Position numbers and translations under genes: made by a program. Of a stretch of DNA of 64,000 bases, positions 24,668 through 32,670 are shown in pieces. Under the pieces are notes generated by a model. It did no database searches. It was not told where the DNA came from and saw nothing but the letters and a program-made list of their open reading frames with translations. Source of the DNA: Cupriavidus pauculus (GTDB lineage Bacteria; Pseudomonadota; Gammaproteobacteria; Burkholderiales; Burkholderiaceae); NCBI RefSeq assembly GCF_002858765.1, contig NZ_PJRP01000020.1, forward strand, positions 62,001-126,000. Reading direction: 5' to 3'. The stretch's first letter is position 1. Each line of letters opens with the position of its first letter.

Positions 24668-25375
24668 ATGGGGGGCAGCGCACGCAACCGCGTGGAAGAC
24701 GTCATGCGCAGGCTGGAGACCGCGTTGCTGGACGGCACGTGGCCCGTTGGCACCCGCCTGCCCGCCGAACGCGTGTTGGCCGAGCAGTACGCGGTGGCGC
24801 GCAACACGATCCGCGAGGCGATCCAGCGGCTGGCGGCACGCGGGCTGCTGCAGAGCCGGCGCGGCGCCGGCGTATACGTCACCGATCAGCTGCGTACCGG
24901 CATTGCATCGCCCTGGGGCCAGCTGGTGGCCGACCATCCTGCCCTGCGCGACGACATCCTGGAGTTTCGCCGCGTGCTGGAGGGCGCCACCGCCTACTTT
25001 GCCGCGCTGCGCGCGGACGCCGCGGACCTGAAACGTATACGTGGGCTGCTGAAGGAACTGGAGCGCTCGCGCAAGACCGACGACAAGGCCGCCGAAGCCG
25101 ATGCCGACGCGAAGCTGCACGACGCCATCGCGCAGGCGTCGCACAACACCATGTTCCTGCACCTGCATACCAGCGTGATCGGCATGTTGCGCGAGCACAT
25201 CACGATCAACGGCACCGGCTTGCGCGAGGCGGACGACGAATCGTCGGACCTGCTGCTGCGCCAGCACCGCACGCTATGCGAGGCGATCCTGACGCGGCGG
25301 CCCGAAGAGGCGCGCACGGCCATGCAGACCCATATCGACTTCGTGCGCAGCAAGGTGGACGGCGAAAGCGCCTGA
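24668..25375 (+). CDS. GntR family regulator of lactate use (FadR subgroup)
   Basis: A 235-residue regulator with an N-terminal winged helix (R-L-P-A-E-R-V-L-A-E-Q-Y-A-V-A-R-N-T-I-R-E-A-I-Q-R, about residues 33-57) and an all-helical FCD domain with metal-binding positions for ligand sensing. The ATG at 24668 follows GGAAGGG; the upstream frame adds 19 residues without family similarity and includes the operator. Divergent to the lut operon with an LldR-type operator between, so it most likely represses lactate genes in the absence of lactate. Confidence 0.9.
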   Translation: MGGSARNRVEDVMRRLETALLDGTWPVGTRLPAERVLAEQYAVARNTIREAIQRLAARGLLQSRRGAGVYVTDQLRTGIASPWGQLVADHPALRDDILEFRRVLEGATAYFAALRADAADLKRIRGLLKELERSRKTDDKAAEADADAKLHDAIAQASHNTMFLHLHTSVIGMLREHITINGTGLREADDESSDLLLRQHRTLCEAILTRRPEEARTAMQTHIDFVRSKVDGESA

Positions 25376-25456
25376 GCGGCGCCGCCGGGGAACGGGGCGG
25401 GCGCGCTAATGGCCGCAATGGGCCGCAATCGACCGTAATTGGTCGTACCAGTTGCT

Positions 25457-25467
25457 GCGTACCCGTT
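25457..25467 (-). repeat. Partial copy of the dispersed 16-bp motif
   Basis: AACGGGTACGC on the minus strand, sharing the last 11 bases of the motif at 9127 and 41335. Intergenic. Confidence 0.3.
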
Positions 25468-25498
25468 CCCAATGGAATCAGTGACTTGGCGCGGCGGG

Positions 25499-26554
25499 CT
25501 ACACCAGCCCGGACGTCGACAGTTCGCGCTTCACATACGCGTAGAAGATGGGCCCGGCGATCACGCCAGGGATGCCGTACAGCGTTTCCATCACCAGCAT
25601 CACCGTCAGCAGCTCCCACGCGGCCGCCTGTATACGCGCGCCGATGATGCGGGCGTTCAGGAAGTATTCGAGCTTGTGGATCACCACCAGGAAGAACAGC
25701 GACACGACGGCAATCGGCAGCGACACCGACAGCGACGCAATCACGATGGCCGTGTTCGAGATCAGGTTGCCCAGCACCGGCAGCAGCCCGGCGATAAAGG
25801 TGATGGCCACCAGCGTCTTGGACAGCGGCAGGTGCTGGTTGAACAGCGGAAGCGCCACCAGCAGGTAGATCGACGTCAGGATGGTGTTGATCGACGAGAT
25901 CTGGATCTGGGCGAAGATGAACTGGGCGAACGACCGCTGCAGCGTGCTCGCGCGGTTGATCAGCGCGCTGGCCAGCGGCCGGCGGTTGGGCCGCGAGATG
26001 GCGCGGTACAGCGCCACCATGGCGCCGATGATCAGGCCAAGCACGATGTGCAGCAGGGTGCGGAGGATATCGGTGCCCAGCCGCTGCGCCATCTGGGCAT
26101 GCTCGCGCATGGCCCCCAGCAACGTGGTGACCAGTTCCTCGGTGCCACTGGGCAGGTAATCGCTCAGCCAAGTGGGTAACTGGGTGCGGGACTGGTCGAT
26201 GATGTCGGCGGCATGGTCAAGCAACCGCTCGAGGGTGGCGCTGTCCACGTTCAGAAAATGCACCAGTGCCCAGATGCCACCGGTCAGTACCAGCAGGATG
26301 ATGGCGGACAGGATGGCCACGGCCAGCGCGTCGCGCCGGGAATGGGTCAGGCGGGGCGCCAGCACGTCGACCAGCGAGTACAGCAGCAGCCCGGCCAGCA
26401 GCGCTGCCACCAGGTTGGCATGCATGACCAGCAGCAGCGCGCCGCCGGTCAGTACATATGACACCGCCGTGACGCTAAACCAGCTTCCCGGCACCAGGCG
26501 GGTGCCGGCTGACGACGGGGACGTTGGGGGGGACGAGGATGTGGCGTCTTTCAT
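25499..26554 (-). CDS. AI-2E family permease (PerM/YdiK type)
   Basis: A 351-residue inner-membrane protein with about eight hydrophobic segments. The C-terminal family core is visible in F-I-A-G-L-L-P-V-L-G-N-L-I-S-N-T-A-I and P-G-V-I-A-G-P-I-F-Y-A-Y-V-K-R-E-L. The family was named for a putative autoinducer-2 exporter but its members carry varied or unknown substrates. The first 25 residues are Ser/Thr-rich and cytoplasmic. ATG 26554 is chosen; an ATG at 26599 would add 15 residues and cannot be excluded. No operon partner on its strand. Confidence 0.88.
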   Translation of the reverse strand: MKDATSSSPPTSPSSAGTRLVPGSWFSVTAVSYVLTGGALLLVMHANLVAALLAGLLLYSLVDVLAPRLTHSRRDALAVAILSAIILLVLTGGIWALVHFLNVDSATLERLLDHAADIIDQSRTQLPTWLSDYLPSGTEELVTTLLGAMREHAQMAQRLGTDILRTLLHIVLGLIIGAMVALYRAISRPNRRPLASALINRASTLQRSFAQFIFAQIQISSINTILTSIYLLVALPLFNQHLPLSKTLVAITFIAGLLPVLGNLISNTAIVIASLSVSLPIAVVSLFFLVVIHKLEYFLNARIIGARIQAAAWELLTVMLVMETLYGIPGVIAGPIFYAYVKRELSTSGLV

Positions 26555-26780
26555 GGCGCCATGGTCGGCGCGGTCTTCCGGGTTTTCCAGCTGCGGCATG
26601 TCTCGGCTGAACACGATTGATTTGGAATGAGTAGGCGGATTGTCGACGTGGCGCGTAACAATGGCAAGACAGCTTGAGCAGACAAGCGATCTTGCCGTGC
26701 CGGGCGCGAAACTTGCGTCGCCGCCGTGGCCTATATTGGGGAGCAGAAGACGGCGCAGCCGCGCCAGGAGACCGCGTACC

Positions 26781-28163
26781 ATGGCCTTCACCCACACCGT
26801 CGGCGTCCGCCGGCACGTGTTTGCCGACCTGCGCACGCTGCTGGCCCGCGCCAGCCCGGCGCGATCGGGCGACGCGCTGGCCGGTATCGCCGCCGCCACC
26901 GAGGAAGAACGGATGGCGGCCCGCATGGCGCTGGCCGAGATGCCGCTGGCCCGCTGCCTGACCGAAGCCCTGGTGCCCTACGAGGACGACGAGGTCACGC
27001 GGCTGATCGTCGACAGCCACGACGCGGCGGGCTTTGCCGAGATCGCCAGCCTGACCGTGGGCGACTTCCGCAACTGGCTGCTGCGCCACGAGACCGATTC
27101 GGCCACGCTGGCACGGGTGGCACCCGGTATCACCCCCGAGATGGCGGCGGCCGTCAGCAAGCTGATGCGCAACCAGGACCTGGTGGCCGTGGCGCGCAAA
27201 TGCCGCGTGGTCACGCGCTTTCGCGGCACCATCGGCCTGGCCGGCCGGCTGGCCGTGCGGCTGCAGCCCAACCATCCGACCGACGACCCGCGCGGCATCG
27301 CGGCGTCCATCGTCGACGGGCTGCTCTACGGGTGCGGCGACGCCACGATCGGCGTCAATCCGGCCAGCGACAACCTGGGCGCCATCGTCACGCTGCTGAA
27401 GCTGATCGACGACATCCGGGCCCGCTACGACGTGCCCACGCAATCGTGCGTGCTGACCCACGTCACCCATACGCTGCGGGCCATGGAGCAGGGCGCGCCG
27501 GTCGACCTGGTGTTCCAGTCCGTGGCCGGCAGCCAGGCCGCCAACGCGGCGTTCGGCATCTCGCTGGCGCTGCTTGACGAGGCGCGGCAGGCCGCGTTGT
27601 CGCTGGCGCGCGGCACGGTGGGCAACAACGTCATGTATTTCGAGACCGGCCAGGGCAGCGCGCTGTCGGCCAACGCCCACCACGGCGTGGACCAGCAGAC
27701 CATGGAGACCCGCGCCTATGCCGTGGCGCGGCGCTTCGAGCCGTTACTGGTCAACACGGTGGTGGGCTTTATCGGGCCCGAGTACCTCTACGATGGCAAG
27801 CAGATCATCCGGGCCGGCCTGGAAGATCATTTCTGCGGCAAGCTGCTGGGCGTGCCGATGGGCTGCGACGTCTGCTACACGAACCACGCCGAGGCCGACC
27901 AGGACGACATGGACACGCTGCTGACGCTGTTCGGCGTGGCCGGCATCAACTTCATCATGGGCGTGCCCGGCGCCGACGACATCATGCTGAACTACCAGAG
28001 CACGTCGTTCCACGATGCGCTGTACCTACGCGAAGTGCTGGGCCTGCGGCCCGCACCCGAGTTCGAGGCCTGGCTGCAGCGCATGGGCATGCTGGACAGC
28101 GCCGGCCGCCTGCTGCCACCTTCCGCGCGCCAGCCGCTGCTGGCCATGGCCGAATCGCTCTGA
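26781..28163 (+). CDS. eutB: Ethanolamine ammonia-lyase large subunit
   Basis: Catalytic subunit of the adenosylcobalamin enzyme that turns ethanolamine into acetaldehyde and ammonia. Length 460 matches the family (about 453). The TIM barrel is marked by I-G-V-N-P-A-S-D-N, T-H-V-T-H-T-L-R-A and G-P-E-Y-L-Y-D-G-K-Q-I-I-R-A-G-L-E-D-H-F, and the end by M-G-V-P-G-A-D-D-I-M-L-N-Y-Q-S-T-S-F-H-D. GGAG lies before the ATG. Forms an operon with eutC 19 bases downstream. No reactivase, shell protein or aldehyde dehydrogenase is nearby. Confidence 0.95.
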   Translation: MAFTHTVGVRRHVFADLRTLLARASPARSGDALAGIAAATEEERMAARMALAEMPLARCLTEALVPYEDDEVTRLIVDSHDAAGFAEIASLTVGDFRNWLLRHETDSATLARVAPGITPEMAAAVSKLMRNQDLVAVARKCRVVTRFRGTIGLAGRLAVRLQPNHPTDDPRGIAASIVDGLLYGCGDATIGVNPASDNLGAIVTLLKLIDDIRARYDVPTQSCVLTHVTHTLRAMEQGAPVDLVFQSVAGSQAANAAFGISLALLDEARQAALSLARGTVGNNVMYFETGQGSALSANAHHGVDQQTMETRAYAVARRFEPLLVNTVVGFIGPEYLYDGKQIIRAGLEDHFCGKLLGVPMGCDVCYTNHAEADQDDMDTLLTLFGVAGINFIMGVPGADDIMLNYQSTSFHDALYLREVLGLRPAPEFEAWLQRMGMLDSAGRLLPPSARQPLLAMAESL

Positions 28164-28182
28164 CCCCGATCCAGGAGACGCC

Positions 28183-28956
28183 ATGCCAAACCGCCCAGCG
28201 CCCCCAGAAGATTCCGCCGACCCCTGGCGCCGCCTGCGCCAGTTCACGCGCGCCCGCGTAGCCATCGGCCGCACGGGCCATGCCCAGACCACCGAAACCG
28301 TGCTCGCGTTCGGCCTGGCCCATGCGCAGGCGCGCGACGCGGTACACCTGCCGCTGGATGCCCAGGCCATCGACGCCGCACTGCAAGCCGCTGGCCTGAG
28401 CGTGGTGCATGCCCATAGCGCCGCGCACGACCGCGACCAGTACCTGCGTCGCCCGGACCTGGGCCGCCGGCTCGACGATGACAGTCTTGCTGCGCTGGCC
28501 GTCGATACCCAACCGTGCGACGCGCTGTTCGTGATTGCCGATGGCCTGTCCGCGCTGGCGGCGCAACGGCACGCTGTGCCGCTGCTGCAGGCCGTGCTGG
28601 CGCGGCTGCCGTCATGGCGCATCGGCCCGGTGGTGGTGGCCCGGCAGGCGCGCGTGGCGCTGGGCGACGAGATTGGCGAACGGCTGCATGCGCGCCAGGT
28701 GGTGATGCTGATCGGCGAGCGCCCCGGGCTCAGTTCGCCCGATAGCCTCGGGATCTACCTGACCTACGATCCGCGCGTGGGGCGTACCGATGCGGAGCGC
28801 AACTGCATCTCGAACGTGCGGCCGGAAGGGCTGTCGTACGCGCAGGCGGCCGACCGTCTGGCGTTTTTGCTACGTGGGGCGGTGGCGCTGGGCAGGTCCG
28901 GGGTGGACCTGAAAGACGACAGCGTCGCCATTGCGGCGACGCTGCCAGGGGCGTGA
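28183..28956 (+). CDS. eutC: Ethanolamine ammonia-lyase small subunit
   Basis: A 257-residue partner of EutB that contributes to the cobalamin-binding interface. The family segments R-x-R-V-A-I-G-R-T-G and D-L-G-R-R-L, I-A-D-G-L-S-A, and I-G-E-R-P-G-L-S-S-P-D-S-L-G-I-Y-L-T-Y-D-P are present. CAGGAG precedes the ATG. Converges with the YbaK-like gene with a gap of 16 bases and no clear terminator. Confidence 0.94.
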   Translation: MPNRPAPPEDSADPWRRLRQFTRARVAIGRTGHAQTTETVLAFGLAHAQARDAVHLPLDAQAIDAALQAAGLSVVHAHSAAHDRDQYLRRPDLGRRLDDDSLAALAVDTQPCDALFVIADGLSALAAQRHAVPLLQAVLARLPSWRIGPVVVARQARVALGDEIGERLHARQVVMLIGERPGLSSPDSLGIYLTYDPRVGRTDAERNCISNVRPEGLSYAQAADRLAFLLRGAVALGRSGVDLKDDSVAIAATLPGA

Positions 28957-28972
28957 AACGCCAGGAGGAGGG

Positions 28973-29449
28973 CTACGACATCATCACGCGCGAGAACTTG
29001 CCGCGCTGTGCGTCTTCCATCAGCATCATGAACTGGTCGCGGTCCATGTGGACCAGCTCCAGGTGGTCGCCCGCCTCGAACCAGATTTCCGGTTCGGCGA
29101 ACAGGCTTTCGTCGACATAGGTCTGCATGCCGTACGACATCGCGCACGGCGGGATGGCGCCGAGATCGCAATCCTTGAAGACTTCGCGGATTTCGTCCTC
29201 GTGCGCCAGCACCAGCTTGCGGCCCGTCATCTCGCAGAGGGTCGATAGCTGCAGATGGTGGTTCGACGGGATCACGGCGGCCACGTAGCCGCCTTCATCC
29301 TCCAGCAGCAACGTCTTGGCCAGACGGTGCCCCGGGACATGGGCCGCGTGCGCCGTGGCCATGCTGCTGAGACTGTAGGGGTGACGAATGATGTCGAACC
29401 GGCTGTTCATGCGGCTGAGCCGGCCAGCCAGGGTGCCTGCCATTGCCAT
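28973..29449 (-). CDS. YbaK/EbsC-type protein (aminoacyl-tRNA deacylase-like)
   Basis: A 158-residue protein of the YbaK/ProX editing-domain family, which hydrolyse mischarged tRNA or act on related aminoacyl esters. Recognisable features are an N-terminal H-x-x-T-A-H-A-A/L-A-K-T-L segment, V-I-P-S-N-H-H-L-Q-L, and the glycine-rich C-terminal part D-C-D-L-G-A-I-P-P. GGAAGACG lies before ATG 29449; ATG 29443 is also possible. The substrate tRNA cannot be inferred. Some members with a CBS-like partner act in stress response; no partner is seen here. Confidence 0.75.
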   Translation of the reverse strand: MAMAGTLAGRLSRMNSRFDIIRHPYSLSSMATAHAAHVPGHRLAKTLLLEDEGGYVAAVIPSNHHLQLSTLCEMTGRKLVLAHEDEIREVFKDCDLGAIPPCAMSYGMQTYVDESLFAEPEIWFEAGDHLELVHMDRDQFMMLMEDAQRGKFSRVMMS

Positions 29450-29482
29450 GATCGTCTTCCTTCCCGCGCGGGTGGTCGCGGT

Positions 29483-30427
29483 TTAGTCCTGAGTGTTCTC
29501 ACTATAGGCACTGTCGCCGGGCATGCGAGGCCAGATTGCCTGCAGCTCGGTCTTCAGGAAGGTCAGCAGATAGCGCGTGGCCATGGTCTGGTAGCGGTTG
29601 GGCATCGTCAACATGTAGAGCTTGCTGCCGAACACGCTGATGCGATAGTCGGCCAGCAGCGGCACGAGTGTGCCGTCCGCCAGATCCCTGCCCACCGCAT
29701 AGAGCGGAAAAATGCCGATGCCGAGCCCGCTGACCACCGCATCCTTCAGGAACGCGAAGTTCTCTGAGCTTAGCGTGGGCGCCAGCACCACCTGCTCGCG
29801 CTCCCCGGTGGCTTGGCGGATACCCGAAGCCTTCAGTTTCTGGCCAATCGGCGATGCGCAGACGATGGCATGGGCGCCAAGGTCGGCCAGCACTGTCGGC
29901 TTCGACCGGCCCGCCAGATAGGCGGGGGCGCCGCAGACAATCCAGTCGACCGTGCCGATCTCTGTGGCCACGACCGAATCGGGCGGGGTCGAGATGATGC
30001 GCAGCGCCACCTCGACATCCTCGGATACGAGGTTGTGGATGCGGTTGTCGAACACCACGTCGAGCGTGATGTCTGGATAGCGCTGCTTGAACTGCACCAG
30101 CAGCGGCGACAGCATGGCGTGCCCCAGGCCGGTGGGTACCGACAGCCGCACATGGCCCTGCAGGCTCTTGCCCATGCTGCTGATCAGCGCATTGGCCGCC
30201 GCCACTTCGCCCAGGATGTTGCGGCCATGCTCGTAGAGTCCGGCGCCGACGGGCGTGGGTTCCACGTGGCGCGTGGTCCGGCGCAGCAGCTGCACGCCCA
30301 GTTCTTCCTCCAGCGCTTTCAGGTGATAGCTGACATTGGCGCGCGTCATCTTGAGCTTGCGCGCGGCGGCGCTGAGGTTGCCGGCGTCGACGATATCGAC
30401 GAACAGGCGCAGGGCGTTGAGATCCAT
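29483..30427 (-). CDS. LysR family transcriptional regulator
   Basis: A 314-residue LysR protein, with the N-terminal helix-turn-helix L-R-L-F-V-D-I-V-D-A-G-N-L-S-A-A-A-R-K-L and the substrate domain from about residue 90. The recognition helix (M-T-R-A-N-V-S-Y-H-L) is unusual in having Tyr-His where most members have Gln and Ile. It lies downstream of the MHS-type transporter with a terminator between, so it probably has its own promoter. Target unknown. Confidence 0.87.
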   Translation of the reverse strand: MDLNALRLFVDIVDAGNLSAAARKLKMTRANVSYHLKALEEELGVQLLRRTTRHVEPTPVGAGLYEHGRNILGEVAAANALISSMGKSLQGHVRLSVPTGLGHAMLSPLLVQFKQRYPDITLDVVFDNRIHNLVSEDVEVALRIISTPPDSVVATEIGTVDWIVCGAPAYLAGRSKPTVLADLGAHAIVCASPIGQKLKASGIRQATGEREQVVLAPTLSSENFAFLKDAVVSGLGIGIFPLYAVGRDLADGTLVPLLADYRISVFGSKLYMLTMPNRYQTMATRYLLTFLKTELQAIWPRMPGDSAYSENTQD

Positions 30428-30446
30428 GACGAGACTGGGGCGGGAA

Positions 30447-30470
30447 TGAAAAAGGGGCCCGAAGGCCCCT
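30447..30470 (-). terminator. Terminator of the symporter gene
   Basis: Minus strand AGGGGCC-TTCG-GGCCCCTTTTT: a tight GC stem closed by a stable TTCG tetraloop and followed by T5, about 45 bases after the symporter stop. Confidence 0.9.
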
Positions 30471-30514
30471 CAGTTTGCCATGACGGCGAGGATGTGCGTC
30501 CCGGCTCCGGAGAC

Positions 30515-31828
30515 TCAGTGCTCGTGGTGCAGGTACTTCGCCTGGCGCGGCAGGCGCAGGCTGACCAGGAATGCAATCACCATCATGACCGTGACATACC
30601 AGTAGAACGTGTCCTCCTGGCCTGCCTTTTTCAGGGCCAGCGCCACGTATTCGGCCGTGCCACCGAACAGCGCGTTGGCGATGGCGTAGGCCAGGCCCAC
30701 GCCCAGCGCGCGCACTTCGGGCGGGAACATCTCGGCCTTCACGATGCCGCTGATCGACGTGTAGAAGCTGACGATGGCCAGCGCCACGCAGATCAGCAGG
30801 CCAGCCATTTCGGGGCTCGACACCGTCTTCAGCGCGGTCAGGATCGGTACCGTGGCAATGGCGCCCAGCGCGCCGAACAGCATCATGTTGTGGCGGCGGC
30901 CGATGCGGTCGGACAGCGCGCCGAAGAACGGCTGCATGCACATGTAGAGGAACAGGCAGACCGTCATCACGTAGCTGGTGGTCTTAATCGGCAGGTGGGC
31001 CGTGTTGACCAGGAACTTCTGCATGTACGTGGTGAACGTGTAGAAGATCAGCGAACCGCCAGCCGTGTAGCCGAGCACCGTGAAGAACGCGGCCTTGTGA
31101 TGGCGGAAGATCTCGCTCACCGTGCCGGCGCCCTTGCTGTTGCGCTGCTGCGCGGTGGTGGTCTCATGCAGCGTGCGGCGCAGCAACAGGGCCACCACGG
31201 CGGTGATGGCGCCCACCACGAACGGGATGCGCCAGCCGTAGGATTTCAGTTCGGCTTCGGTCAGCAACTGCTCCAGCAGCACAATGACCAGCACAGCCAG
31301 CAGCTGGCCGCCGATCAGCGTCACGTACTGGAACGACGAGAAGAAGCCACGGCGGCCCTTGAGCGCCACTTCGCTCATGTACGTGGCGGTGGTGCCGTAT
31401 TCGCCGCCGACCGACAGGCCCTGCAGCAGGCGCGCCACCAGCAGCAGCGCCGGCGCCCAGTTGCCGATGGTGTCGTAGGTGGGCAGGCAGGCGATCAGCA
31501 GCGAGCCGAAGCACATCATGACCACCGAGATCAGCAGCGAATTCTTGCGGCCGTTGCGGTCCGCGATGCGGCCAAATAGCCAGCCGCCGATCGGTCGCAT
31601 CAGGAAGCCCGCCGCAAACACCCCGGCGGTGTTCAGGAGCTGTGCCGTGGGGTCGCCCTTCGGGAAGAAGGCCGGCGCGAAATAGATCGCGCTGAAGGCA
31701 TAGATATAGAAGTCGAACCACTCCACGAGGTTGCCGGACGACGCGGCCACGATGGCAAAGACGCGCTTTCTGGTTTCTTCGGGGGACGGTGCCGTGCCGT
31801 TGACGGCGGAGGAGGCGATGTCTGTCAT
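30515..31828 (-). CDS. MFS transporter, metabolite:H+ symporter type (KgtP-like)
   Basis: A 437-residue, 12-helix permease of the MHS branch that includes alpha-ketoglutarate and shikimate carriers. Features: the opening S-S-G-N-L-V-E-W-F-D-F-Y-I-Y-A-F, the loop 2-3 motif G-R-I-A-D-R-N-G-R-K, G-L-S-V-G-G-E-Y-G-T-T-A-T-Y, and D-R-I-G-R-R in the second half. The tail is His-rich (H-H-E-H). AGAAGG precedes ATG 31828. It probably imports a carboxylate or small organic acid; the neighbouring LysR could regulate it. Confidence 0.92.
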   Translation of the reverse strand: MTDIASSAVNGTAPSPEETRKRVFAIVAASSGNLVEWFDFYIYAFSAIYFAPAFFPKGDPTAQLLNTAGVFAAGFLMRPIGGWLFGRIADRNGRKNSLLISVVMMCFGSLLIACLPTYDTIGNWAPALLLVARLLQGLSVGGEYGTTATYMSEVALKGRRGFFSSFQYVTLIGGQLLAVLVIVLLEQLLTEAELKSYGWRIPFVVGAITAVVALLLRRTLHETTTAQQRNSKGAGTVSEIFRHHKAAFFTVLGYTAGGSLIFYTFTTYMQKFLVNTAHLPIKTTSYVMTVCLFLYMCMQPFFGALSDRIGRRHNMMLFGALGAIATVPILTALKTVSSPEMAGLLICVALAIVSFYTSISGIVKAEMFPPEVRALGVGLAYAIANALFGGTAEYVALALKKAGQEDTFYWYVTVMMVIAFLVSLRLPRQAKYLHHEH

Positions 31829-32213
31829 AGGACCTTCTGTTCTTGACTTGGCGGCGGGGGCGCCGCTGGATACGGACGAGGAGAGCGAGGTACGACGTGG
31901 ACCGGCAAAACCGCCATGCCGGACTGGGGCGTCGCAAGTCGGGCCCGTGTGCCCGCCTAGCGTAGCGCGGAACGGCCTGTCACCCAAGGGGGGCGGCTTT
32001 CACAATCGCCCTGGCATGTTGCAAATGCCTTGCCACCAGCGGCTTTGCGCCGCATTGTCTGATTGGCTGGAAAGAGTTTTTACAAAGCGCGCCGTCCCGG
32101 CATGAAAATCCTGACTGGCCTGACCTCCGTCACCGGGCTGGCTTGCGTGGGCCGCACGGCTGCGCAATCATGCAGGGCGATTCTGAACGCCGTGCCTTTC
32201 AACTCCCTTTTCA
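31829..32213. other. Intergenic region, 385 bases
   Basis: Between the symporter start and a small plus-strand gene. Short frames exist on both strands, none with a ribosome site and codon pattern typical of a gene. AT-richer bases around 32060-32095 may hold promoter elements for the plus-strand gene. I see no terminator or repeat. Confidence 0.4.
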
Positions 32214-32546
32214 ATGTCCAATCCGCGCTTCCTGCCATTCCTGCTGGCACCCTTGCTGTGGCTGCCCGCCGCGGCCGCACTGGCCGAGGGCGATCCCAAT
32301 CTCGTGCAGTGCCAGCGCATCAACCAGGCGCAATTGCGGACGGCATCCGAGGAGACGCTGCTGTTCCTGCGCTGCCGCGCGCGGCAGATTTCCTATGACG
32401 CCCCGCGACTCAAGGGGGTGACGCAGAAATTCCGAGACGACCTGGTGTTCTCCTGCTTGGACCAGGCCGACGAGATCGAGCATCAACTGCGGGTAAGCCA
32501 CGGCTATACGCGTGAAACGCTGGCTCGCAAGAAATGTGATCATTGA
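32214..32546 (+). CDS. Small secreted protein, two or more cysteines
   Basis: A 110-residue protein with a signal peptide (hydrophobic core residues 5-24, probable cleavage after A-L-A). The mature part of about 85 residues has a regular spacing of Cys (V-Q-C-Q, L-R-C-R, F-S-C-L, K-K-C-D), the four cysteines suggesting two disulfides. No family recognised. The first codon has no strong ribosome site and the gene stands alone, so this is only moderately certain. Its exported, helix-rich and cysteine-linked build is like small periplasmic helper proteins. Confidence 0.6.
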   Translation: MSNPRFLPFLLAPLLWLPAAAALAEGDPNLVQCQRINQAQLRTASEETLLFLRCRARQISYDAPRLKGVTQKFRDDLVFSCLDQADEIEHQLRVSHGYTRETLARKKCDH

Positions 32547-32562
32547 GACTCGTTTGCCGATT

Positions 32563-32629
32563 GTCAAATTATATTGACGGTTCTGTCCAAGTTGACGTGG
32601 ATTGTCAAAATCAATGGTCGGCGTACCAT
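32563..32629 (+). promoter_or_regulatory. Promoter with nested TTGAC/GTCAA palindromes
   Basis: Four half-sites lie here: GTCAA (32563-32567), TTGAC (32574-32578), TTGAC (32592-32596) and GTCAA (32604-32608), forming two perfect inverted repeats (GTCAA-N6-TTGAC and TTGAC-N7-GTCAA). The last overlaps a promoter with TTGTCA (32602-32607), 16 bases, TACCAT (32624-32629). A repressor bound to the repeats would cover the promoter of the acyl-CoA dehydrogenase. Confidence 0.4.
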
Positions 32630-32670
32630 TGGCGGCCATTGTTGTTGTACCGACTCACCCGGAGACTGCC

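Noticed and set aside
29813..31579. Plus-strand open frame of 588 codons across the LysR and symporter genes
   Set aside because: Both genes on the minus strand have clear families, and this frame spans their terminator; it is a shadow.
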